Below are positions 40,401-51,110 of a DNA stretch of 64,000 nt, one piece after another. Made by a program: the position numbers and the translations under genes. The notes beneath the pieces were generated by a model that was given only the letters and a program-made list of their open reading frames with translations, made no database searches and was not told the origin of the DNA. Within the stretch, counting starts at the first letter, position 1. Each line of letters begins with the position of its first letter. The stretch comes from Spirodela intermedia (taxonomy: Eukaryota > Streptophyta > Magnoliopsida > Alismatales > Araceae), in the NCBI GenBank assembly GCA_902729315.2, contig LR746272.1:8210827-8274826 (forward strand), given 5' to 3'.

Positions 40401-42498
40401 TCTGATACATGTTCAATTTTTGGCCTAGAATTGGGCAATTCCTAGAAAATACATAAGTCGGAGAAATCTCATAATAAACTACAGAAAAATATTAGAATGA
40501 ACTACCAAAATGTGGTCGTGGATTCAGACAATTCTAGTTGGTTGGCTATTTTTAATTGGGTGAACTTGTCAGCTTGTCTGCTAAAGGTGAGCAAGTAGCA
40601 GTGAGTTCTGGTGAGCACATCCCAACTAGGGTAACCATAGACCAGAGCAAACCTCATTTGGATCAACAGTTCTGTCAAGGTGGTACGATAACCTAGCAGA
40701 AGTGAAAGAAGCCCCATGACTCCTCACTGATATCACGTGTTGCAGAACTGAATTTTATTAAAAAATCCATTCTTTCACATCATCCGATTGATCCTTTTCC
40801 TTTGGGTTCACAGATTTCATCCCGAATAGGGGACCTTAACAAACAACACGAAATTCCAGATAATGGATGATAGATATTCAAAGCTCTATAAAAAAGGTCT
40901 CAATTTAGCAAAAACTTTACCACATTTATAGACTTATATGGCCACTGCCCATCTGTGTTTTGAGGTTTCCAAGCGAGTGGGCACCCTTGTAATGAATTTT
41001 CACAATTTTATTGCATCCTATCATTAAACATTCTTCGAATTCATTCTTCATTATTTCCCTCCTACATCTCATTTGACTTCCACAAACGCATGTACATATT
41101 TCTAAGCTTATACAAAGAAACAAGTATCTATCTAACCCAAGAGACACTTTTTCACCACAAAACCATATGCCTAACAGATCGACATAGATTAAGGCTGTTA
41201 CCGAAAAAATATTAATGATGGTTTCTTCCATCAGCACTGTCAATATTGATAAATAATCTAATAAATCATATAATACCTTGACATCTCTATCAATGTGGCC
41301 CTGGCCATGGAGATAAACGAGGGCTTTAAGAACCTCACGTAATAGGGTTGCAATAACTGGCTCTTCAAATCCTTCAAGATGAGCATATTTCATAATATGA
41401 AGGCAAGATCCTCCAAAAAAGTAAGGCATCACAACCCAAAGACTCATATCCGAAGTGAAAGAGCAATGAGCATTTAGTAAATTAGGATGATTGATTAAAC
41501 TCATTGTCTTCACTTCATGCCGAATTCCATCCTGAAAATAGAAAGTAAATTTCTTTGCATAAATATATATATATATCATTCAGTAATGCATGGACAATGA
41601 CTAAGCCGAACATAAGTAATTCTACAAAGCCTGTGGAACAATTAGTCCAAGACACGAGACTATGGATCTTAAAAGGATTATTTGTAACAACATCAAGGGA
41701 ATCATTTATGTAATCAATAATATAATATTTGTTAAGAAATCAGAAGTTCACCGGATAGTACACATAGAATGAAGTGGTGTTGTCACAAGAATAAAAATCT
41801 ATATTGTTGCTATGTTGCCAACTCTAACTATCACATGTCAAATGAACATATAAATTCTCTCAGCACGGACAACTACATTGGATCACATCGCCAGACTTTC
41901 CAGCATTCGTTTGTTTGATTTGTGTCAAAGGTTATCTACAAAAGAAAATGTAACAAAACTATGTTTTTCTTCGAAAGCACCAAAAGTTGCCCATGATTAA
42001 CTTGATCAGAATTTTTGGAATCTTAGATTGAGCGTACTTATTGCCTTCACTCTCCTTATTCTATGTTATTTGGTTTTAGTTACCATAGCTGAAATAACTT
42101 TTCCATTATACATTTTAATTATTTTTGATCTTGATCTTATCGTCGATACATAGAAAGCAAATGATGAAATAAATAAACATTAAATAATGCAAAAAAAAAC
42201 TCGTAACCTAGCAAAAACCAAACTCTTCTTGGAAAAGTAAAAGAAATAACCAAGAGAATAATCATGATGTCTTGGAACTCTAAAGGATATAAATATTTGT
42301 CTCTAAGTACTTGAATACAAACCATCTTACTAGGTCATTATTGCATTTTTCAAGGTCTAATATCTTGATGGCAACAACTTCGTTGTATGGAATACAGAGT
42401 GCCCTGTAGACGGTGGCACTGACACCATCCCCAATTTCTTCATACAACTTGTAATCCTTGGGATCAACTGGAAATTTCTTCTCTGATACATGTTCCAT
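34468..42498 (-). pseudogene. STE20-type kinase, copy B: 3'-truncated and disabled
   Basis: Second copy of the kinase at 16,892-28,304. Mapped exons include 42498-42331, 41531-41277, 39693-39569, 39230-39186, others to about 36,366, one near 34,670-34,760, and a last one from about 34,555 down to 34,468. The copies of the last six exons (18,283-16,892 in copy A) are missing because the duplication junction cuts in. Exon 3 ends TG and exon 4 begins A, so the Trp codon of GTPCW becomes a TGA stop across the splice junction. The HRD motif reads DRD (41289-41291 encodes Asp for His) and MAPE reads MAQE. The first 56 codons and the middle exons are otherwise nearly identical to copy A. A full kinase cannot be made; a truncated N-terminal product or a regulatory transcript remains possible. 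Confidence 0.85.
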
Positions 42499-45400
42499 GA
42501 TTCTTTCCTATAGCACATTATTGAATGCCACTTGCTACTAGAACGTCCAGGATACTCAAATGAGCTGATCATTCAAAGAAATGCAAACTAAAGCAATCTT
42601 CATCGAAATTTGAAAACAAGAGGCAGGCAGGCCAATTATCTTTTCATGGAGATAGTGGAAAGTGGAAGAGCTGCCTTGAAAACAAATGGGATAATATTCT
42701 TAAAAAATGCAAGGGACCTTTTCTATTTGGACCTTCCTATGACAAACTAAAGATGATAAATAATAATGACAGAAGTATTATTCAGAGATAAAATTAAAAA
42801 AAGAGAGAGACTTCAGAAACTTTTCGGATAAGTCATGCAATAGAGGTAAAAGACAAATGCATAAAATGTAATGTGATATTTAATTCTAGCTAGTTTTCAC
42901 ATAGTCATAAATAATTGGTGACGACATAATGTCAATATATCCAGATAGAGTGTATCAGAATAAAAAAGGCCAAATTAGATTGATATTTATGAAAGAAAGA
43001 AAAAAATAAAAAAAGTAGCAATAACACAGATAATTCTTCAGTGTGGTGTAAGTAAGATGAGCATTAACAATGCTTCTTTACCAGTACTCCCAGACTTTAA
43101 AATGTAGAACTATCCAAATATTTTTATAATCATGGTTTACTCGCAGCAATCAGGGATATAATCTATGAATTGCGTAGTATTTTATGTAATGGATTCAAAA
43201 AACTAGCACAGACTAAGCTTTGCACGGAAACTACCATCACATTCTGTCCACAAAAAATTCCAATAATGAAGTGTTAACCTCACTTATCCTCACAATCCGC
43301 TCCACATTTATTTCAAGTTATAGATGGACCATAAACACCGAGCCTCTTAACAGTCTTTGTCCTTGAATTGTATATAACTATTCCTCTCGTCTCAAGCAGC
43401 AAAAAAAAAAAGGATCATCCCCCAAAGTTTAAAAAACCACGCGTTCACCACTGTCACTAAAATTGTCCATCATCAATTCGCTAAACAAATATCATGTCTG
43501 CTGTCTCATGATTCTAGGAAAATATGTCAACAAAATGATTTTTGTTTCTAGCCACACGTCGTTTAGAGAATAGAACACCACTTTACTTTTCCCAATAAGA
43601 GCATCAATCAATCATAATCAAAGAGCCACTTATGCTATCCTTCACATTAAAACTTTAGATTCAATAGACTATGAGATGTTTCACATGTTGGCTGGTCTAA
43701 CTTCATAACATCAGCACAATCTCAGAAGTAGAGATGAGAGAATGGCCCGTTATTTTCCCATGTAAACTGTCTTCCGATTTCCCTCTCTCCGTCCAGGGTT
43801 GTGCCATCCAAAATTGTCAATAGGTTTTCTAACTCAAATGAAACCATCTTAACTGAAAGCCTACCCCCCCGTCCCCCACCACTCTCCCGAGTAAAAGAAG
43901 CCATCAAACAAAAAGGTTCTACCTGGACAGAGGAACCCATCTTGCCCAAAATGTTTCCCTAAACAAAGGAAGTTATCTCACCCAACATGTTCCTCCTCTC
44001 CTCAACAAAGGGACTCACTCCTCTCTTTTAGGTATGTCATAAAAAAAATTCACCACCATAAGTGTGTCTGCCAAGTAACCATTTGAATAACAGATGTCAA
44101 GGCCTTCTTAGACAGCTACACCAAAATGCCTAGACTTTCAAATTTATTCTACTAGTAATTCCATAGTTACCAAAAACACAGACTGACTCTCCAAAGCACA
44201 TCCACAGAAAGCCAAACTATTTCTGATATCATGGACAATTTATTACTCATGTGAGATGGAAATTCATAGTGTTGTCTTATGTAATACATTTATAATGATT
44301 TAAACTAGTATCCTACCTCCTCTCACTAAAGTTTCAAATAAATGTTAACAAAAAGTGCCAAATTTTGACCACCTAATCCAACATATCCAATGTTCTTTGG
44401 TAATAGGTAGAGTAGAAAATGTTCCAACATATCCAATGTTCATTTCCGGTCTTTGAGATCAAAAAGAAAAGAAAGAAAATTAGTAGAATGGAAAAGGTTG
44501 TTATTGTTCATCTGAAGGATATACCACACAAATAATTAAGTTGAGTTCACAATAATGCGCATCGATGTGGACCAATAGCATTTGCTTTGTCAAAGAAAAA
44601 GTAAAATATTACCATTAATATGAACAACTGTGTAAATTAATAGTCTTCATCCTAACCTAGACACCCAAAAGGTACTATTGTGGTTGATTTACCCAATAAT
44701 ATCCTGATGAACGACAGTGGAACACTTCTTCGAGCATAGTTTACCTAAACCACACATTTTTCTGTCCCATCCAAGCTAGTAGTCACTCTCCTGGAGAATC
44801 AATTACCGAACAATAGTTGATAAACACAATTTTTTTACAATCAACGCAAAGGAGTGTGAATCTTCTTCTGCTGTCAGCGTGACTCTCCCTTTTTTGAGGA
44901 ACAATCGATGGATAGGGTATTCAAAACACATAATTCTCAGTTTACCAGCATCACCCTTTTTAGCTGGCGATTGATGAAGACTAATTGTTGTGGGTAGCGA
45001 ATGTCCATCTGAACTAAACCATAGATAATTTGAGCAAGCAATGATTTACTTTCGAGAATTTTCTCATTACTCCAAACGAATCCCCCTCCCTCCTCGGCAT
45101 ATAATTCAGCTAAAACAAAATAGCGGTGGAGCTTCAAGCTCGTCATGATCTAACCAATTGAAACGTTGACAAATCGTCCCATCTCATGCAAAGTCGACAC
45201 GTATAAATAACACGAGTAGAAATAAAACAAGACACACCGAACTCGATCGGGTCGAACTACTGGATAGAGCTGCTGAGGATGGAGTTTCACGACAAAAAAA
45301 CTAGTGCCGCAGGCCTTCTCAAGATTCCCGCGGGTGTTCGTCGATGAGAGTGAGCTTTAGATATCTAGGAATCTTTGTTCTCGCGCCTCTCTGTAAAGTC

Positions 45401-46139
45401 AAACCTGACTGCCAACCCTACCAGCCCATCCCTTACATGACTCTGCTCTTCCCGCGATCGCCATCTCCATGGTAACAAAGGCCAAAACACTGATCTTCTG
45501 ACGCCTTTGGAATCTCTGCGTTGCGCGGAAGAAGACGAACTACGTCACGCCAATTACATTTTTTAAAAAAATATTTTTCATGTACGTAGGGGATTTTCAA
45601 TACGTCTCACATCGAATCGCATTGTCCATTGTGTCCACGGATCAATATGACGTCATTTCTGGTCATTTCACTTTGACGTCATTGCCCACGTGAGAGCCGC
45701 ACCCCCCTTCCAGCGACCTAGGCACCAGGGTTCCAAATCGGCCACGAACCCACCCCTCCCCCCTTTTGTCGTGGCGCGCGCTCGAACCCCACCGCCGGAG
45801 GATGCTCATGCCAACTTCACCTTTATCGCCCAGAGAATCCGTCAACTGGGCTTACAAAACTTATGCCTTTTTTATTTATACATCCACCAAACATCATATA
45901 TTCCAAGTTACTCCCTCGAATGTTCTTGAATAAAGGGCATATGTGTAGTTTCAAAGGTTTTCAGATATATATTGAAATATAATATGTAATCTACATTACT
46001 AAGATACATATGCTGTCCGATTATCCCCCATAATATTCCCCCACTTGTGAACCTTGTTGCCAATACTTTATATATATATTTTTCTAAGTTTGGCCATTTG
46101 AGAACAATGTATTTGAGAAGTCAACGTCTAAAGAGGATA
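42499..46139. other. Upstream region of kinase copy B (duplicate of copy A leader/promoter)
   Basis: No coding exon was seen. It aligns by eye with 28,305-32,640 with many substitutions and indels. The GC-rich leader block and GA tract of copy A (31.56-31.92 kb) are mostly reduced here. The promoter block at 45,640-45,860 is recognisable. Confidence 0.6.
45648..45692. promoter_or_regulatory. Doubled TGACGTCA plus CACGTG module, copy B promoter
   Basis: TGACGTCA occurs at 45648-45655 and again at 45674-45681, followed by CACGTG at 45687-45692 within CCCACGTGAGAGCCGC, which is shared with copy A. The extra TGACGTCA appears to come from a local duplication of about 26 bp. Confidence 0.6.
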
Positions 46140-46450
46140 TGTTAAGATCCCAATGGGCCTAACTTATTATAAGCCATAAGGGGGACATAAAGTGGCCTAA
46201 TACTTCCTATAAAAGGGACAAAACAATCACTTGAAGTGAAGACTTAGGGAGGGGCAGTTAGGCCTTTTGTCTATAAGAAGAAAAGATATATTAAGGCCCA
46301 AGTTGAAGGGGGAATTGAAAAATTATTCTAAAGTAGTGAACAAGGCCCTTCTAAAATGTCTCGATTGACTTGAGAGTTTTTAAGAGCCCAATCAATGTTT
46401 TTTGTTGGTTAATCTTTATTTTTCATCTCTATCTTCTATGTTTTCCATCA
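46140..46450 (+). repeat. Left LTR of the 46-50 kb retroelement
   Basis: Begins tgttaagatcccaatgggcc and ends near tttccatca. It is followed by attgtgatcttgc, a weak match to an initiator-Met primer-binding site. Confidence 0.65.
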
Positions 46451-49430
46451 ATTGTGATCTTGCAAAGGGAGATGACAACTAAATTTGAAGACATAATAAC
46501 AAAAAAGCTGGAAAGGGCAATATAGGAATTGTACAAAGATTTATGATGATGTACAAAGAAGGAGAGACACCTACAATTACTCTTGGAGATGGAGAGCTAC
46601 ATGCAACAACATCCAAAGATGGATTTTCATGTATAAGTATTTTGGTGCCATAGCAATGCTTAGAAAGTCCATTTCAAAGGTTAGCATAGCTCAAACAAGA
46701 GAGGGAGAAGTTGTGGTGGAGCATGGGTTGAGAGGAAAAAAAGATCCGTGGATAGTGGCATTTTAGATGTGGGAACATAGATGATGTCATGAAGAGAAGA
46801 ACATTACCAAATTGTAAATTTAAAGCACTTGATAAGTTTGTTTAACTTCTCGATTTTATTTGGACAATTGATGAAGAGCTATTGTAGTATTTCTTCACGA
46901 TTTAGATTTCTCAAAGGTTGTGTACATTATTATGGTTGAGATGATAATGTTAATAAAATATTATTACTGATATATATTATTTGATATGCTTTATTTCATA
47001 ATGTGTAAACTTGTCCCCCACTATTTGTCAAGGCCATGTTTGTTGGAATCTTTGATGTTGCTTATGATCTAACTATAATGAAGAGGCATGTTTAAGTAAA
47101 GTTGAGGGATCTTATGTATCAATATAATGATATCAAATTAATTAACATGACATTCTCACGTATCATAGTAGAAATAATTATGTTAACTTTTACTATTGAT
47201 ATTTATGGAAAACATCATGTTAACATTAGATTAATATTATTAGATATATAAAACTTCTTGAAAAAGTAAATTGATTTTCATCAGTCATTCTTTTTTTTTA
47301 TCCCAATTGTGAATTCAAGTATAAAATTGAGAATGAAAATTTTAGATGATAAAATTGAGAAGATGAGAAATGAAATTCAACATCAAGTTTTGAAGTAATA
47401 TGGAGGATTAGTGAGGGCATCCAACATGGTGTATACTATTGATGAATAATTGGATGACAAGAATATGTTAGATGACATTTAGATGCACAAATGAAATCCT
47501 CATCTTTCCCTATTTTAGTGATTCAAATTAAAAAAATATTTTAAAAATGAAATTTTCTACATATTGAAAGTTAGATAGTATTCACATCATTCTATCACTT
47601 GTAGCAAAAATAGAAATTAAGAAACTATTCAATGTTGAGCAATATGTTCTTAGCTCCCACAAGGGTACCTGAAATTGAAAGTTAATTTGCAGCCTTTTGG
47701 TACCATCAAAATGGATATAAATAATATATTTATGAAAAAAACTGACATCACAATAATTAGGATGTTTGTATATTGTTTACTTAATTAAACTTAGTACAAA
47801 GACTCCTATAAGGGTTTATTTTTTATTAGCATGTAATTTTTTCATGGTATACTATCTCATTGTCTGAACTATTATGTTAAACTATTTAAGCATGTATAAT
47901 CAAATTATAACATTTGGTTTTGATAAGGACTCTGTACACTCAACAATGACAATAGTGATTACCTTAATTTTACCTCTAAAAGACTAAAAGCAAGTATTCA
48001 CGTCTTTTAAATTACTATAGTTCATGCTAATGGAGTTTTTATCCTTATAACATCTATGTTAGCCTAAGAGATTTTAACATCCTCAAAAATATCAAGGATA
48101 ATGTTAGAAGTATATTCAACAAACTTATTGATTTACAAGTGAAGAACCACCTCAAGAGAGATAAAACTATTATCTTGGATTTACGATTATGTGACTTGAT
48201 TGATTCCAAGGTGATTCAACTTACTTATAAGAGCAAATTGTATTCATCAACATTTATGAATAACCTTTATTCACACAATACAAATGAAGATTAATGTGGT
48301 GATGTTCAATATCCTACTAAAAGTCATTGTTTTGATTGATAAATCTTTCTTTCATGGTCTGGATCCTTATGAGTAAAGGTTTTGTTTTGAGAAGAGTAAG
48401 AAAATGTGTCAATATAAAAGCTAGTGTCTCTATCATTGAATTTCATTAAAAGGGGGAATGCACCAAGCTTTCAAACTTGGAAGGCTGCATCCTTGGAATT
48501 TAAATAAGACTTGATGGATTCATGCATGATTTGTAACCATATCGAGCACATCTTATCAATAGAAATAAGTACTTTGATACAAGTGTGAGAGTCTTTCTAA
48601 TTGAGACTATTAGTTTCCTTTTATCCAAGATGACAACCTTCATGTTTATCTTGAGCACTCACATCTTTAAGTCTCCAAGTTTCTTTGGCCTCTTCTTCAT
48701 CAACTAGACATTATTCAACACTTGAAAAGTTGAATCCAAGCTCATACATATGTTTAACCCCAAACTTAAGTGCAAAAAAAATAAAAGTGAAAAGCATAAT
48801 AGTGTAAACCACCATGAAATTACACGTGGCATGACTAAGAATAGTGAAAGTGGACTCTATATAACAACACTTAAACCCTTTACTTCATCCTTTGATAAAT
48901 TTGAGTAGCACACCAATAACTTCATATATACAAACATCATTAGACTTCGAGAGTATGATAATAGTGACCAATGAATTCTACCTAGGGGGCAACTGATTAC
49001 TAGAACGAGGGCCCAACAAGTCTTTGATCTAAGGTAGTTTTAAGTTTAAAATTAAGATAAAATTATAAACAATAGTTTGCCCTTAGAACTTGATTAAAAA
49101 AGTTAGTTTCCTTATTGTTCAAGAATTATAGTGATTGGTCTATGAATATTGCTCCTATGGGTATTTGAATGATAATTTCTAAGAAAATATAATGATGTGC
49201 ACATAGATTGGATGATGAGATTTGAAATTATTATAAGTGTAATGAGAGACTCTTATTGTTGAGGATTACCACTAAATAAGATATCAAGTCACTCAACTCA
49301 AGAACAAGAAGTACCTATGTAATGGGAAGGTCTTATATCATTGAAGCCATGTGAGGAGTAGTAACGCCCTTGCAACAATAATCTCTAAACTTCTACCTTG
49401 AGGATAAAGTGTTTTTTTATAAGGGGGTAA

Positions 49431-49760
49431 TGGTGAGACTCCAATAGGCCTAACTTATTATATGTCAAAAAGGGGGCTCAAAGGGTTCCATTACCTACTC
49501 TCGAATGGACAACACAACCTTTTAAAGTGAGGACTTGGGGAGGAGGAAAAATGTTTTTTCTCTATAAGAGGGAAAAATGCATTAAGGCTCAAGTCGGAGG
49601 CGAAATGGAACATCAAAGAGTTATTCTAGGACAGATGTGGTTGAGGGAGAGTAGGCGACCTCTTGAACATCCCTAATGACTGTAGGGTTCTTCAAAGCCC
49701 AACCTATATTTTCTACTATTTAATCTTCATTTTCCATCTCTATCCTATATGTTTTCTATT
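49431..49760 (+). repeat. Right LTR of the 46-50 kb retroelement
   Basis: Begins tggtgagactccaataggcc and matches the left LTR over about 310-330 bp with many substitutions. The strong divergence points to an old insertion. Confidence 0.65.
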
Positions 49761-49774
49761 GTAGTTGTATGCTG

Positions 49775-51110
49775 GGATTTAAGATTTTCTCAAAGTACTT
49801 GTGTGTATCAAATAGGGTAATTTCCTTGACATACATAGGCCATCAAATAGAAAGAAGTGTAGAGAGTGATCTTTTACAAGGGTGCATCATTTTTTATTAA
49901 CTAGTGAATACCTTGTCATTGACCAAGCCTAAACATTCATTAACTAAGCAATCATTTAGGCTAAAGTTAACTTTGGTCAATCATCAATTTTAAAATAGCA
50001 ATTATGGGTGAATAAATAGATGAGTGACATTGGAGAGTGGTGAGTGAGGGTGAATAGTTGTTGTTGAAGAGAGTTGGTGACTTAACTTTAACATGGAAGA
50101 TAGCAAAATTCAGCTATGGATACACAACATGATTTTTGGTAAAGAAATTATATTGCAACTTCAACCCTTGAATCCATAAAGATTTGTGAGATGATCTTGA
50201 ATCCATACAATCAAAAGGATTATCTTTATTGTACAAAAACAATTGAATCTATAAGTAATAATTTTATAATCTCATAAGAAAGAAAGCTTGTAATACTTAA
50301 AAAATATATTGTGGTTATAATGTAGGTGAGATATTTTCGGAAAAAAATAGATTTTGAAATATAAAACTTAACCTGAAACAAAATCTAAATGACTTTTTGA
50401 ATAAGAAAAATTGAAAAAGAAACAAAAACAAGCTTTACCAGATAAACTAGGTCTAACTTAGTGTTCTCTTAGGCCCACTTTTTAGCATTCTCTTTTTATT
50501 TAGGGCAACATTATGTCTAACGTATAGGTATAATATTATCATGTTAGTTCCTAACTTATGTTTCTGCATAGGATTAATAGCCATATTTTTCAATAAGCGA
50601 TAAAGCACATATGCTGGTAAATTTCTAAGTGAATATGTCTAGTGACATTAATTCAATGTCAATACAATAACAATTTCCCTAGTAAATGAGATAATTAGCT
50701 GTAAAGACTAAAAATAGTGCATCATTATGCAATGAATGAGGCATATCCTTTTCAGGTTTGGTGTTGGCGATCAGGATAAGCTCCAAATAAATCCTCATAA
50801 TCGGAAGTCCGACTCGGACCGTTTCGACCCGGACGATCTCTCTATGCCTATCGCTTCCTTCCGGTCCGGGCTCGCCGGGAACCCCGCCCGTGGTAGCCGG
50901 GGACCAAAACAAAGGAGAGATCTTGGAAAATCTCCCTCTCACGTCCTCATCGCCTGGCAGTCCAAAAGTCCGCCCTTTTTCTACTCAGCACTTTCCGTTC
51001 GCCGCCTCCGCAGGGGGGGAAGGAGGGCCCCGAGTGCTCTCTCGCGCGCTCGCGCATCGTCTATCCTTTTCGATCTCTTTCCGGGTCTCGAAGAAGCTAG
51101 GTCACCGCCC
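49775..51110. other. Spacer and promoter region of the FMN-binding gene
   Basis: The part to about 50,700 continues the duplicated spacer: its order of motifs (ttgaccaagc, aactttggtcaatca, gcaattatgggtgaa) follows 32,670-32,890. From about 50,760 it turns GC-rich and is likely the promoter and 5' UTR of the gene at 51,111. Nothing else was recognised. Confidence 0.55.

Larger units (their letters stand above)
46140..49774 (+). mobile_element. Decayed LTR retrotransposon, probably Gypsy type, about 3.6 kb
   Basis: Two diverged direct repeats bound it: about 46140-46450/464 and 49431-49760/774. Shared blocks are ccaat-ggcctaacttatta, gtga-gacttgggga, ttaaggc-caagt and ttcatctctatc-tatgtttt. 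Both repeats start with TG. The purine tract aaggggg (49421-49427) lies just before the right repeat, as a polypurine tract should. At 48987-49022 one frame reads GQLITRTRAQQV, like the LTRSRA motif near the end of Gypsy polyproteins. No ORF of 60 codons survives, so it is defective or non-autonomous. Boundaries are approximate; ggata (left) and ggatt (right) may be an imperfect target duplication. Confidence 0.72.

Noticed and set aside
50736-51110. Upstream in-frame extension of the FMN-binding protein
   Set aside because: Its translation is Arg/Pro-rich with no transit-peptide or domain features, and it covers the probable promoter; the ATG at 51111 has the better context.
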